64,000 nt of DNA, from NCBI RefSeq assembly GCF_958979055.1, contig NC_084894.1, positions 22,227,616 to 22,291,615 of the forward strand, written 5' to 3'. Source of the DNA: Alnus glutinosa (taxonomy: Eukaryota > Streptophyta > Magnoliopsida > Fagales > Betulaceae). The position numbers and the translations under genes were made by a program. Below are positions 1 to 12,019 of the stretch, piece by piece. Under the pieces are notes generated by a model that made no database searches, had not been told where the DNA came from, and saw only the letters and a list, made by a program, of their open reading frames with translations. How positions within the stretch are numbered: the first letter of the stretch is position 1; every line of letters starts with the position of its first letter.

Positions 1-251
1 TCAACTTCCAAGAATTGATTAATAAAAAAAAAAGAATGTAGTAATTACGTGCATTCTTAGAATAAAACTTATCTATTCTTTTGTTTTTGTCTATTAAATT
101 CCCCCTTTTCAGTGTCAATTCTTTTCCCATCGTACGTGAACTGTCAAAATTTGATGTTTATATATAATGCATGCATAAATCACTTTTTATAAAAAAAAAA
201 AATTATAATATTAATAATAATAATAACATATTATTCAATTTCATTTTGCAG

Positions 252-318
252 ACCCCTCGAGAGAATAAAGGCTACTTTGTAAAAGCGTAAGATATTATTC
301 AAAATTAATTCATTCAAT

Positions 319-350
<32 letters not shown>

Positions 351-889
351 TGACTTTTGTGTTTGAGATCGATGTAGTGTGAACCTGGTGATTGACGGTC
401 CGGAACATTATCGGAGGGTTGGTGTTAACATAGAGGCAGATGCTCTTTGCAACGAATGCTTGGGGCACTTGGGCTTCAAATATGTAAAAATATCTCTATT
501 TAATTTTGATCTTTTTAGATTTCTTTCTGACTACTCAACTCGATCCTCACCGATTCTTAATGTTCAGGTTGAAGATGATCGAGAAGAACCAAGAATTGTA
601 CTCCGTATGTAAGTTAATTAATTCTAAAAGTCCTACTTATCCTCGATTCTTTAAAGAGAAATGTTATTTATTAGACTGTCGTCATATGATTAAGTTTCAA
701 TGAACTTAATTTTAATTTTTCTGATTCAAAAGGTTTATTTTCACATCATTCTAATTATATAAATAACGTTACTTTAATTTCTATCAAATTAAGATACATA
801 CATTTGGCCTGATCCAAGAATTTGTCGTGAGCAGGTATAAGCTCCTGTTGTGGAATGGAGAACAGGAAGTGGCCGAATGGTATAATTAG
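252..889 (+). CDS. Yippee-like gene Y0 (type A), 5' part outside window
   Basis: Four exons are visible: 252-286, 378-483, 568-604 and 819-889. Exon 1 would lie left of the window, and bases 1-251 are the end of intron 1, matching the same intron in Y5. Exon 3 encodes VNLVIDGPEHYRR followed by ADALCNECLGHLGFKY, which aligns with the C-terminal half of Yippee proteins (V.....G.HTVADI.C..C....GWKY) and supplies the second CxxC. Exon 5 encodes FVVSRYKLLLWNGEQEVAEW and then stops early at TAG 887-889. Type-B copies read on through VADANIDGDP, so this C-terminus is shorter by about 14 residues. Yippee proteins bind zinc through two CxxC knuckles; the molecular role of this divergent branch is not known to me. 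No disabling change is seen in the visible exons. Family assignment is inferred from motif alignment by eye. Confidence 0.7.
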
Positions 890-1154
890 TTCATAGTCTG
901 AATATGTCCCTATTAACAGATGCAAATTAACATGGATGGGGACCCCATGTTTCTGTAGTCCACCTTTCTTGATGACAATTTGGGAAGAAAGTTGTTAATG
1001 GCTGCTTAGTGATCAAACAGAGTACTGTGGAAATTCTGCATTAATCATTTCGCCATTAATATCCTCTAGTATACTTTTTTTTGGAAGTTCATTTTATAGT
1101 CACCCAGTAAATTGAAAGGTTTTATTAATTTGCTTGTTTTTTCTCTTTAAATCT
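890..1154. other. 3' flank of Y0
   Basis: This stretch resembles the region after the stop codon of every other Yippee copy, including the degenerate tail of the type-B reading frame (GGGGACCCCATG) and the 3' untranslated-like motif TTTTATAGTCACCCAGTAAA. No independent gene is seen. Confidence 0.5.
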
Positions 1155-1552
1155 TTGGGATAACTTCACAAAATGGTATCAAATTATACGTCATTTTGAG
1201 ATAAGGGTACTAAACTAGCAATCATTTCAAACTGGGGTATCCACGTTTCCAAACGTTTCACTTAAGGGTACGTACTCCGTTAGGATTTACTGTTAAATCC
1301 TGCCACAATTTCCAAAATATCCTTGTATTTTTTTTTTTTTAAAATTATATTTTTTTTCAAAAATTCAAGCATGGGTATTTTTGTAAATTCCGTTAAATTT
1401 TGACTAATACTTAAATCCTAGCATTTTTTTCCTAAAAAAAGAAGAAGGGTATTTTGGGTACTTCGTTAGGATTTAACAGCAAATCCTAATGGAATATTCT
1501 TAAGAGAGACGTTTGGAAACGTGAATAATCTAGTTTGAGACGTTTGCTAGTT
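1155..1552. mobile_element. Inverted-repeat element (MITE-like) between Y0 and Y1
   Basis: Left arm about 1207-1305 and right arm about 1470-1555 are imperfect reverse complements; both contain CACGTTTCCAAACGT-type sequence and GTTAGGATTT. The interior is A/T rich. A sister copy lies at the same relative place between Y5 and Y6 (40075-40473), so insertion preceded duplication of the Y0-Y1 pair. The long imperfect TIRs are Mutator-like, but no target duplication was resolved. Confidence 0.55.
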
Positions 1553-1860
1553 TTTCACAATCTCGTCCACATGGGACTGCTAACTCATTCAGATGAGTAG
1601 CAGCATAATACTTCTTGTCCGAACTTGTTCCAAATGGGCTGGCGAACGAGCGTCTCGAATCCTCATGTTTAATGACTTGTTCGGATTTGAACTGATCGTC
1701 ATTCTAAAAAAGCTCCCTGAACCCTTTTCCACTATCCTCCCAGTAAACTCTTTCCAACGGATTTTATACATGCCTCTTCCGGACACCAACGTCCTCCGTC
1801 GTTTTCTTCATGATCGAAATCGAATGCCAACTAATTTACCCAATTAATATGAAGAGAGCG
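1553..1860 (-). repeat. LTR-derived module upstream of Y1 (antisense)
   Basis: This is the copy upstream of Y1 of a module also found upstream of Y2, Y3, Y5 and Y6. In the Y2, Y3 and Y5 copies it continues into a segment that reads on the minus strand as TATA-box-containing LTR DNA (CTATATAAGC). In the Y2 and Y5 copies that segment runs on to an LTR end, a tRNA-like primer site and a gypsy gag. I therefore interpret the module as the U3 part of a gypsy LTR. Short antisense reading frames inside it are not conserved in frame between copies. Confidence 0.45.
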
Positions 1861-2012
1861 CTTTGCATGAATATGATGTTTGCCCAACAGAAACGAACAC
1901 ACGAAATGACCATACCTTAGTTTCATTTTTTTTTTAAATGTATATATATATATGCGCGCGCAGAGTAAAGCAATTTGGTGCATGTACGTTTGGCAACCCA
2001 CAAACTGTTTAG

Positions 2013-2109
2013 TTCCCGCCACGGTGGCATTTAACTGAAACAGTTAAATGAGGTGATCCTTGTGGTCACCACTCCCCCTCCAGATTGATAATCAATCACT
2101 GCTATAAAT
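2013..2109 (+). promoter_or_regulatory. Conserved promoter of Y1
   Basis: An E2F-like TTCCCGCC lies at 2013-2020. A perfect inverted repeat, CATTTAACTG then AAA then CAGTTAAATG, spans 2028-2050 and contains MYB-type AACTG/CAGTT cores. GGTGA...TCACC follows at about 2052-2070, and TATAAAT at 2103-2109, about 83 bp before the ATG. The same order is seen upstream of Y3 and Y6. Confidence 0.6.
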
Positions 2110-3414
2110 CTTCGATCTTCTCACAATTCTGAAGCAGAGTTTCTTGAACTACTTCTCATAACACCTGAATTAAGTTTCAGAGCTCTTTGAAATGGGGAGG
2201 CTCTTTCTCATTCAATACGATCAAACTCCCCACACCAAGCTCTTCTTGTGCCGTACATGCCATACCCATATTGTCTTGGTCCGAGACTTCGTTTTCGTGG
2301 TAACAGATTTCTCTCTCTCTCTCTCTCCTGTGCGTCTGTGTTGATTTTTTTTTTTCAGTTTTTCCTATCAAAGAAAGTCTGTTACCTTAATTCTTCTCGG
2401 TTTTCTAAATTTCTTGGATACTCTTATGCATACAAAGAAAACTTGTTGCAAATAATCAGATTTCAAATTATTTTTAAGACTATATATATATATATATACA
2501 TTTTTGAGAATTTGATTGTTCTTGGGATGTTCTTTGAAGATACGTGCGAGTGTACGACCTTAGTTATTTTTAAGACTATTTGATGTAGTTTCTCTTATCT
2601 TCAACTACTTCCAACTTCCAAGATTTGATAAATAAAAAGAAAAAGAAAAAAAAGGAGTAATTACGTGCATTCTTCTTAGAATAAAACTTATCTATTCTTT
2701 TGTTTTGTCTATTAAATTCCCCCGTTTCAATGTCAATTCTTTTCCCATCGTACGTGGCATGGACAGTCAAAATTTGATGTTTATGTATAATATTGCATGC
2801 ATAAATCACTGTTTATATATATATATATTATAATAATCATCGAGAAAAGAATATATTTTTTTTTACTCACAATCGTTTGCATTTCATTTTGCAGACTAAG
2901 CCCGACAATGAAGGCTACTTTGAAGAAGCGTAAGATATACTTCAAACTTAATTCCACGCATGCATAATGATGCATTTAATCTTCTTCTTCTTCTTCTTCT
3001 TTTTTCTTTTTTATTTTATTTTTTCTTTTTTATTTTACCTGGGTGTTTGAGATCGATGTAGTGTGAACCTGGTGATTGACGGTCCGGAACATTATCGGAG
3101 GGTTGGTGTTAACACAAAGGCAGATTTGATTTGCAACAAATGCTTGGGGCACTTGGGCTGGAAATATGTAAAAATCCCTATTTAATTTTCTTTAGAGATT
3201 TATTTCTGACTACTCAACTCCTCACTGATTCTTTATCTTCAGGTTGAAGATTTTAGTGAGCCCCTATTATGCAAATCAAAGAAGCAAGAATTGCACTTCA
3301 AATTCTTTACCGATTCAAAAGTCGATTTTCACGGTGTAACAACATAGTAAACAACGTTACTTTTCTATCAAATTAATATACATTTGGTCTGATTCAAGAA
3401 TTTGTCGTGATCGA

Positions 3415-3681
3415 TATTACGATATATTTTATCAGTTTAGCTTAGGCTAGTTGTTATATAGTTAAGCTTTTGTTAATTAGTTTCATTTTCTGTTATTCAG
3501 TTTTGTATGAGCTGGATCCTAGCTGTATAGTCGAGTTGGATCCTTAGTCTTAGTATAAATATTTGACTCTCTGTTGTAATTCATTTTATGCACTTTTATC
3601 AATACAAGAAGAATTTTCTTCTCTCAAACACTTTCCTCTCTCCAAGCTTTCTTTTATCACTTTCCTTTCTGAAAATCAATA
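3415..3681 (+). repeat. 5' LTR of copia 1
   Basis: Begins TATTACGATA and ends GAAAATCAATA, i.e. TATT...AATA rather than the usual TG...CA. A TATAAATATT box near 3553 marks the likely U3/R border. It is followed at once by the Met-tRNA primer site. Confidence 0.92.
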
Positions 3682-3701
3682 TGGTATCAGAGCAAACGTC
3701 A

Positions 3702-4898
3702 ATGGCGTCTAGCTCTTTTTCTTTCGCATTCTCTGATTCTTCTAGTCCTTACTACCTTCATCACGGGGATAGTCCCGGCTCCGTTCTTGTTTCTCAACTT
3801 CTCCAAGGGGACAATTATCACACTTGGAGACGCTCGATGATCATGGCTTTAACAGCCAAGAATAAGCTCAAATTTGTCGATGGATCACTGAAGAAACCAT
3901 CTACTGAGCTTGAAGATGAATTTCACGCATGGAATCGCAGTAATAATATGGTATTATCCTGGATCTTGAATTCTGTGTCCAAGGATATTGCGACGAGTGT
4001 GATCTACATCAATTCGGCCGAAGAAATGTGGAAAGATTTAAAGGATCGTTTTTCACAGAAGAACAGGCCTCGGCCTTTTCAATTGCAGAAGGCAATTTCT
4101 TCTCACTCTCAACAGAACCTCTCTGTTAGCGAGTATTATACTCGACTCAAGGGGCTTTGGGATGAATTGACCAATTACAAGCCAATTCCACAGTGTTCCT
4201 GTGATACTCCGAAAATTCTTGCTGATCATTATCATCAAGATTGCGTTTTTCAGTTCCTCATGGGACTGAATGACAATTTTGCTCAAATCCGAGGGCAAAT
4301 TCTCCTTATTGATCCATTGCCGTCGATCAATAAGGTGTTTTCTCTAGTGATTCAGGAGGATAGGCAGCGCGTGATTTCTGTTAATCCTGTTCAAGTTGAA
4401 ATTGCTGCACTGTTGACAAAGATTGCTTCACAGTACCAGAATCAGCCAAATCGTACTGGCAAACCACCGTTTCGTAAAGAAAGACCTGTATGTACTCACT
4501 GTGGTTTACTTGGCCACACAATGGAGAAATGTTACAAACTCCATGGTTATCCCCCAGGTTACACATTCAACAAGAACAAGCTGAATTCTTCTTCAGCTAA
4601 TCAAGTCCAAGAAGCTGATAAACCTTTCCAGGTTCCTCAGCTCTCTATCTCTCAGGAGCAGATTCAACAGCTGTTGGCTCTAATCAAGCCGTCCACTTCA
4701 AATTCAGCTGCTGAAGAACCTTCAGCACATCAAGTCGTCAACTCTCAGGACCATTTGTTTTCTAATATGGGAGGTAATGGTTCTCATTCCATTCCTTTTT
4801 CTTTTGCTTCTTTCCTTTCGAAATTGAAGCATTCTATGGTTCATTCTGTGATTTCCTTTGCTTCTGTTTCTTTGGATATGAAGCATTCCGTGTTTTAA
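3702..4898 (+). pseudogene. copia 1 gag fragment
   Basis: Encodes a copia gag starting near MASSSFSF, with the N-terminal block YLHHGDSPGSVLVSQLL and GDNYHTWRRSM and a CCHC-like knuckle CTHCGLLGHTMEKC. The frame ends prematurely at TAA 4896-4898, just before the protease motif, and continues in the same frame after the stop. Confidence 0.85.
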
Positions 4899-6842
4899 AC
4901 TTCACATTTACCACCGCATATTTCATCTGTTAATCTTCATTCTTGGATTATCGATACTGGTGCTACTGATCATATGATCAGTACAGTATCATTATTCACT
5001 TCAATTACTGCAACCATTTCTTCTCGTGTAAAACTACCAAATGGCAATTTTGCCATGGTTACTCATATCGGTACAGTTAAGCTTTCTGAACATCTTATTT
5101 TACATGATGTTCTTTGCGTTCCTTCTTTCTCTTTCAACTTGATTTCGGCTAGAAAGTTGATTAAATCTCTTAATTGTTGTCTAATCTTTCTTGCTAATTT
5201 CTGTTTCATACAGAGTTTGTTGGATTAGATGACGATTGGAGTGGGTAGACAGCACGGTGGCCTTTTCTATTTGATGCATAAACCACGTTTATATTCTGCA
5301 TAGGTTTATTCTGCTTCAATAAAGAATACTTCTAATGACATATGGCATTATAGGCTAGGTCATTTGTCACATTCTAGAATGACATTGTTAGAAAATTTCA
5401 TTTCTTTTGTTCCTTGTAGTCTTGATTCTGTTTGTACAGTTTGCCCTCTAGCAAAACAGCATAAGCTTCCTTTTCCATCTAGTATTTCTGTTTCACAGGC
5501 CTCATTTGATTTGATTCACTGTGATCTATGGGGTCCTTTTAATGTGAAATCCAATAATAATGCTAGTTTCTTTTTGACAATTGTGGATGATTTTAGTCGT
5601 TTCACTTGGGTGTTTTTGTTACATTCTAAATCCCAAACTTGTTCTTTCATTCAATACTTCTTTCAAATGGTTGAAACTCAATTTCATACCAAAGTTAAAT
5701 GTTTACGTTCGGACAATGGGGTTGAATTTGATATGGTAGAATTTTTTATGGCTAAAGGAGTTATTCATCATCGATCTTGTGTTGAAATTCCTCAGCAAAA
5801 CTCCATTGTTGAACGTAAACATCAACACCTTTTAAACATAGTTCATGCGTTGCGTTTCCAATCACATCTTCCTTTACATTTTTGGGGTGATTGTGTACTT
5901 ACAACCGTTCACCTCATTAATAGACTTCCGACTCCTTTACTATCAAATAAATCTCCTTATGAGATATTATTTTCTAAACCTCCTTCTTATTCACATTTGC
6001 GGGTCTTTGTATGTCTTTGTTTTGCTTCAACTTTAACAAAAAATCGTCATAAGTTTGATTCTAGAGCTATTCCTTGTTTGTTTTTAGGATATCCAGCTGG
6101 TGTCAAAGGTTTCAAGTTGCTTAACTTGCAAACTAAGTCCATTTTTCTATCTCCAAATGTGATTTTTCATGAGTCTATTTTTCCTTATAAATCTAATTCC
6201 TTAGATTTTCATCATTCTGTTTTACCTCATTCTTTTTCTGATTTTCCAAAATCTGTTTCTCATCCTATTCCACATATTCCTTCACATACTCCCTCTGTTC
6301 CTATTCCACATACTTCGTTAGATATTGCAGATTTTGTTCCAAATTCAGTTCCTGTTTCTACTGATCCAGTTTCTGTTCGACGATTTACTCGTGTTAAATG
6401 TAAACCTAGTTATTTGCAACAATATCACTGTAAGCTTGCCACTCACCCATCTTCTTCATCCTCTACTGACGAACAAGGTATTCCTTATTCCCTTTCATCT
6501 TGCATTGCTTATGACAAACTTTCTTCTACTCATAAACATTTTTGTCTTAGTCTTTCTTCTCATGTTGAACCGAAATATTTTTACCAAGCCGTTAAATCAC
6601 AGTCTTGGATAGATGCTATGCATGCTGAGTTATCTGCACTTGAACTTAATAATACTTGGACAATTGTTGACTTACCCTCTCATAAGCAACCTATTGGTTG
6701 TAAATGGGTTTATAAACTTAAGTACAAGGCCGATGGCTCTATAGAGCGTTACAAGGCCAGCTTGTTGCCAAGCCGTACACACAGTGTGAGGGCCTGGATT
6801 ACTATGACACTTTTTCTCCAGTTGCTAAGCTCACTACTGTGA
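4899..6842 (+). pseudogene. copia 1 protease-integrase fragment
   Basis: After the gag stop the same frame shows the protease active site IDTGATDH (about 4945) and a stop near 5226. Integrase follows, with the zinc-binding HYRLGH...CTVCPLAKQ and the DDE-type positions in HCDLWGPF, RSDNGVEF and QQNSIVERKHQHL. The frame runs into the start of reverse transcriptase (WKWVYKLK-like GCKWVYKLK) and is lost to a frameshift near 6760. Confidence 0.85.
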
Positions 6843-8131
6843 GAATTTTACTTGCTGTTGCTGTTGCCAAAAATTGGTTTTTACACCAATTAGATGTGAA
6901 TAACGCCTTTTTACATGGCGATTTACCCGAAGAGGTTTATATGACTCTTCCTCCCAATTTTGATTGTAAAGGGATTTTGTTACCTGCTGGCTGTAAACAA
7001 GACACATCTAAAGTCTATAAATTGAACAAGTCTTTGTACGGTTTAAAACAGGCTTCGAGACAATGGTTCTCCAAATTCTCTACCACTTTACTTAATTCGG
7101 GTTTTACCCAATCTCTTTCTGATTATTCTTTGTTTACCCGGGTTCAAGGTTCTTCTTTTGTGATTCTATTGGTTTATGTTGACGATATTATCCTGGCCAG
7201 CAATGATTCTCAAGCTATTTCTCAGTTGACAGTGTTTTTGAACAATTAGTTTAAGTTGAAAGACCTCGGACCTCTGAAATTTTTTCTTGGTTTAGAGGTT
7301 GCCTGAAGTGCTCAAGGTATTTTTGTTTCTCAACGAAAGTACACCTTAGAAATTATTGATGATTGTGGTCTACTTGCTTCTAAGCCTGCAAAATTTTCCA
7401 TGGAGTCAAACCTGAAGTTATCTCAATCTGATGGTGTTTTGCTTGAAGATCCATCAGTTTTTCGAAGATTAATTGGTCGTCTTCTCTACTTGACAATCAC
7501 ACACCCGGACATCTCATATGCAGTGCAGAAGCTCAGTCAGTTCATGGCTCATCCTAGACAGCCCCATCTTGATGCAGCATACAGAATTTTGAGATACCTT
7601 AAAGGGTCTCCTGGTCAAGGTCTTTTCTTCTCATCTTCTTCCACTTTTCACTTAAAGGCTTTTTGTGATTCGGATTGGGCAGGATGTCCGGACACCCGCC
7701 GTTCCATCACTGGCTTTTGCATTTTCTTGGGAGAGTCTCTTATTTCCTGGAAATCCAAGAAAAAACATACTGTTTCTCGGTCTTCCGCTGAGGCAGAATA
7801 CCGGTCCAAGGCTTCCACAGCATGTGAGATTGTTTGGCTTTTATCTTTACTTAAGGATTTCAGGATTGATCACCCACAAACTGCATTACTTTTTTGTGAC
7901 AGCAAGACTGCTCTCCATATTGTTGCAAACCCGGTTTTTCAAGAGAGGACCAAGCACATTGAGCTTGATTGCCATCTTGTTCGGGACAAAATACAAGAAG
8001 GCATTTTACGGACTCTTCATATTAACACTCAGCATCAGGTTGCTGATATATTCACCAAGCCTTTAGCTTGGGGTCCTTTTCAATTGCTCAAGTCCAAGAT
8101 GAATGTTATTGACATATTCCCTTCATCTTGA
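6839..8131 (+). pseudogene. copia 1 reverse transcriptase-RNase H fragment
   Basis: Encodes [15 protein letters not shown], the polymerase motif YVDDIILAS (about 7175), and after a stop at 7247-7249 the RNase H part with [14 protein letters not shown] and [11 protein letters not shown]. It ends just before the polypurine tract. Frame differs from the upstream gag-integrase frame. Confidence 0.85.
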
Positions 8132-8138
8132 GGGGGGG

Positions 8139-8402
8139 TATTACGATATATTTTATCAGTTTAGCTTAGACTAGTTGTTATATAGTTAAGCTTTTGTTAA
8201 TTAGTTTCATTTTCTGTTATTCAGTTTTGTATGAGCTGGATCCTAGCTTAGTCGAGTTGGATCCTTAGTCTTAGCATAAATATTTGACTCTCTGTTGTAA
8301 TTCATTTTACGCACTTTTATCAATACAAGAATAATTTTCTTCTCTCAAACACTTTCCTCTCTCCAAGCTTTCTTTCATCACTTTCCTTTTTGAAAATCAA
8401 TA
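8139..8402 (+). repeat. 3' LTR of copia 1
   Basis: Near-identical partner of 3415-3681, directly after the purine tract and followed by the target duplication ATCGA and the rest of Y1 exon 5. Confidence 0.92.
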
Positions 8403-8502
8403 ATCGAGCAGGGATAAGCTCTTGTTTTGGAATGGAGAGCAGGTAGTGGCCGATGCAAACATCGACGACGACCCCCTGTTTACTGTTGTCTACCTTTCTT
8501 GA

Positions 8503-8964
8503 TGAGGAAGAAAGTTGTTAATGGCTGCTTAGTGCTCAAACAAAGTACTGTGGAATTCTGCATTCATTTTGCCATTAATATCTTCTACTATATTTTTTGG
8601 AAGTTCATTTTATGGTCGCCCAGTAAATTGAGAAGTTTATTAATTTGCTTGTTTTTTCTTTTTAAATCTTTTTACTGCAAGCATAAACACATGATTATAT
8701 ATATATATGCTCCAAGTATATGAACGCAGAGGGAAATATAGAGGTCTAGGATTACATGCATCCAGCCATGTTTGTTCAAGCAAGTTAATAAATCTCTGAA
8801 ACAAAACCTTAGAATAACAATATAATTAATAAAAAGGTATCTCTTGATTTATGCATACTGAATGTCGTATTGATGGAATACATATATTTTATGACACAAC
8901 TTCAAAAATAATTATTGGTTCATGGATATGACCAAAAAACATAACTCCCCATGTAATCGGACAA
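8503..8964. other. 3' flank of Y1
   Basis: Shares the standard Yippee downstream sequence: AAGTTGTTAATGGCTGCTTAG, CATTTTGCCATTAATATCTT, then an AT-rich tract. Homologous flanks follow Y2, Y3, Y4, Y6 and Y7. No gene seen. Confidence 0.5.
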
Positions 8965-9335
8965 TTTTGAGTAATTCTAATTAAAGTCATTATCATGTTC
9001 TTTCAATGTCCCTTAAAAAATGAGATGGTTTTTAAAATCATAATTTGATCAAAATTCAATAATGATCAATCATAAGCTCAATGATAATTTTAAAAGTTAC
9101 ATCATTATTGGAGGGACACGAGATGGACTTTTAGCATTAATCGATAAAAGTAATTTTAGAAGTCCTTCTAATATTCTTCCAGTGTCCCTCCAAAAATGAG
9201 GTAACTTTTAAAATCATTGTGTGATCAAAATTAAATAATGATCAATCACAAGCTGAATGGTGATTTTAAAAGCCACATTATTATTGGAAAGACACAAGAA
9301 GAAAAATAGAAGGACTTCTAGAATTAAAATCACCA
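8965..9335. repeat. Pair of small fold-back elements in the Yippee downstream flank
   Basis: Two adjacent about 170-bp units each have inverted arms: AGTCCTTCTAATATTCTTCC and TTTTAAAATCA on the left, TGATTTTAAAAG and GGACTTCTAGAATT on the right. The centre contains TTGATCAAAATT and its complement-like partner. Equivalent pairs occur at about 22745-23200, 28550-28890, 43165-43975 and 49990-50350, so they were copied with the flank. Confidence 0.5.
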
Positions 9336-9354
9336 TGTCTTCTTTAAGTTCTCT

Positions 9355-9985
9355 TATGCACCGTTTGTTTGGGCATAAAATATTTTTTGGAAAATATTTT
9401 AGTTATTTTCAGATGTTTGGTGCAAGCGAAAATGATAGTCAACAAAAATCATTTTCAGTTTGATAGAAAAAAAAACTTATTTAATTTTTGGAAAATGATT
9501 TACGGTTTTAAAAATCATAAATCATTTCTTGAATTTAAACTCTTTGTTCTTGTACGAACGTTCGTGGGAATTCGCAACAGCCAAACATTGGAGTTTGTTG
9601 GCGGCCCAAATTTGCGCCGAAGGTTTTCGGATTTTGGGTTCTGGCATTGGAATCTAGTGGCTAGTTTTGCCAAATTCCAGAGACAGTAGCCAAAATCCGG
9701 CCAGCCAGTGCTGGAATCTTGCCATTTTCGTTGGATTCCAGCTACTGTAGTCAAAATTTGGCAATAGTAGCTTGATTCCGACGAATCTGGCCAAAATTTT
9801 TCCGGTTGGCCACAAAATCTGGTCAATGCTGCCAGATTCTGGCCACAACAGCTGGAATTTCGTCACCGATAGTCTTTCACCTTCAGTAATTTTTTCGTAC
9901 GAGCCAAACACCGAAAATATTTTTAGGAAAAAAAGATTTTAGTTGAAAATATTTTCCGACGAAAAAAACATTATAAATTGCTTTG
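9355..9985. mobile_element. Non-autonomous TIR element, copy F1
   Basis: Starts CGTTTGTTTGGGCATAAAAT and ends with AAAATATTTTCCGACGAAAA, an imperfect inverted repeat of its start. The interior is richer in G+C and carries degenerate short repeats related to GGATTCCGGCTAC. Related copies lie at 28913-29545, 44003-44605 and 50383-51010. Short reading frames through it are not conserved. Superfamily not determined. Confidence 0.5.
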
Positions 9986-10068
9986 GTTTTTAAAATCACT
10001 ATTGAGATCAAAATTTAATAATAATTTTAAAAGCAACGGCAATTTTGAAATGAGTAAAAAAAAACATG

Positions 10069-10173
10069 TCCTTAAGGGGAAACTCAATCGGCTGGAGACC
10101 ACGCCTTATGAAGCAGATATTACTAGTTCGAATCTCCCTCCCCCCTCTTGTGTGGACATGTAAAAAAAAAAGT
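10069..10173 (+). mobile_element. tRNA-derived SINE
   Basis: A 105-bp insertion has a box A-like segment (CTCAATCGGCTGGAG), a box B-like GTTCGAATC (about 10129) and an A-rich end. It is flanked by a perfect 15-bp duplication GTAAAAAAAAACATG at 10054-10068 and 10174-10188. The empty site is visible in the sister flanks near 44690 and 51090, where the sequence reads through without it. This is RNA polymerase III promoter structure, but not a functional tRNA. Confidence 0.75.
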
Positions 10174-10229
10174 GTAAAAAAAAACATGATTTCTTATAGT
10201 GAGTTAATTTAGTTCTAAACGTAATAATT

Positions 10230-10520
10230 ACGATGCTATTTATTAGATTACTATACGACTAAGATGACGTGACAGTGAAAATCAACTCTTAATTTTTATT
10301 TTTTACAAGCTCACGTTGATTTTCACTGCTACGTATGTCATCCCAACAGTTGTATGACAATCATATATATAGTCTACTAAATAGGATTACTCTTCTATAA
10401 AATTAAGATACATTTGAATTTTTGTGGGTTTCTGATCTAAGAATTTGTGAGCAAGGTTAAGCTCTTGTTTTGGAATGGAGAACAGGTAGTGGATACATAA
10501 ACGACCGACGACCTCGTATT
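10230..10520 (+). pseudogene. Yippee-like relic (intron 4 and exon 5 only)
   Basis: 10230-10330 resembles Yippee intron 4 (TATTTATTAGA, CTCTTAATTTTTATTTTTTAC). 10430-10495 resembles exon 5: TCTAAGAATTTGTGAGCAAGG then AAGCTCTTGTTTTGGAATGG and GAACAGGTAGTGG. A base is missing in the GTCGTGAGC block and the frame ends soon after WNGEQVVDT. Exons 1-4 are absent. Another partly deleted member of the array. Confidence 0.6.
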
Positions 10521-11703
<1,183 letters not shown>

Positions 11704-11950
11704 TATTAGATAACACGTGGTGAATGTAATTATATGTATAAAACACGTGTTGTTTTGAGTTGTAACTAAGCTATTTTTTTAGTTAGACAGCTGGAAGATA
11801 GTTAGCAGTAGAGCTTTAGTTCTTTACTCTTACGCAGAGTTGTATATAAAATACTCTTTGTAATTATGTTTCAGTTAATGCAATACAATCACAGATTCAA
11901 TCCAACTCTGTTCCATCTATTTTTTTCTCTTCCACTTTGTACTTCTGATA
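11704..11950 (+). repeat. 5' LTR of copia 2
   Basis: Begins TATTAGATAACACGTGG and ends CTTCTGATA. Contains a direct pair of CACGTG (G-box) motifs near 11714 and 11744, and a TATATAAAATA box near 11843. Confidence 0.92.
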
Positions 11951-12019
11951 TGGTATCAGAGCAAGCTTGAACCCTAGATTTTTCTCTTCCGCTTCTCAAT
12001 TTTCTGTTTCATCTTCTTC

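Larger units (their letters stand above)
3415..8402 (+). mobile_element. Ty1/copia LTR retrotransposon 1 (degenerate, full length)
   Basis: The element is bounded by LTRs 3415-3681 and 8139-8402 and by the 5-bp target duplication ATCGA (3410-3414 and 8403-8407). The primer site TGGTATCAGAGC (from 3682) directly follows the 5' LTR and is complementary to the initiator-Met tRNA 3' end. A purine tract AGGGGGGG lies at 8131-8138. Domain order is gag, protease, integrase, reverse transcriptase, RNase H, which is copia order. The frame has at least three stops and a frameshift near 6760, so it is not autonomous. LTR differences counted by eye are about seven substitutions plus a 3-bp indel. Confidence 0.93.
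2192..8502 (+). pseudogene. Yippee-like gene Y1 (type B), broken by a copia insertion
   Basis: Exon 1 is 2192-2299 (MGRLFLIQYDQTPHTKLFLC, first CxxC CRTC), exon 2 2895-2929 (TKPDNEGYFEEA), exon 3 3062-3167 (second CxxC CNKC, then LGHLGWKY) and exon 4 begins at 3243. The exon-4 donor is lost: the GTATGTAAG of sister genes is absent and most of intron 4 is deleted, so exon 4 runs into TTTACCGATTC. Exon 5 starts near 3400 and is split after GTCGTG by a copia element (3415-8402). The remainder, 8408-8502, still encodes the type-B tail DKLLFWNGEQ to the TGA. The promoter and exons 1-3 look sound, so a transcript could still form, but not the full protein. Confidence 0.75.

Noticed and set aside
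9515..9911. Antisense frames with Pro/Trp-rich sequence in the F elements
   Set aside because: Not kept in frame among the four copies; they arise from GGATTCCGGC-type repeats.
10069..10173. Possible tRNA gene
   Set aside because: Box A and B are present, but the segment does not fold as a full tRNA by eye, has an A-rich tail and a 15-bp target duplication; it is a SINE.
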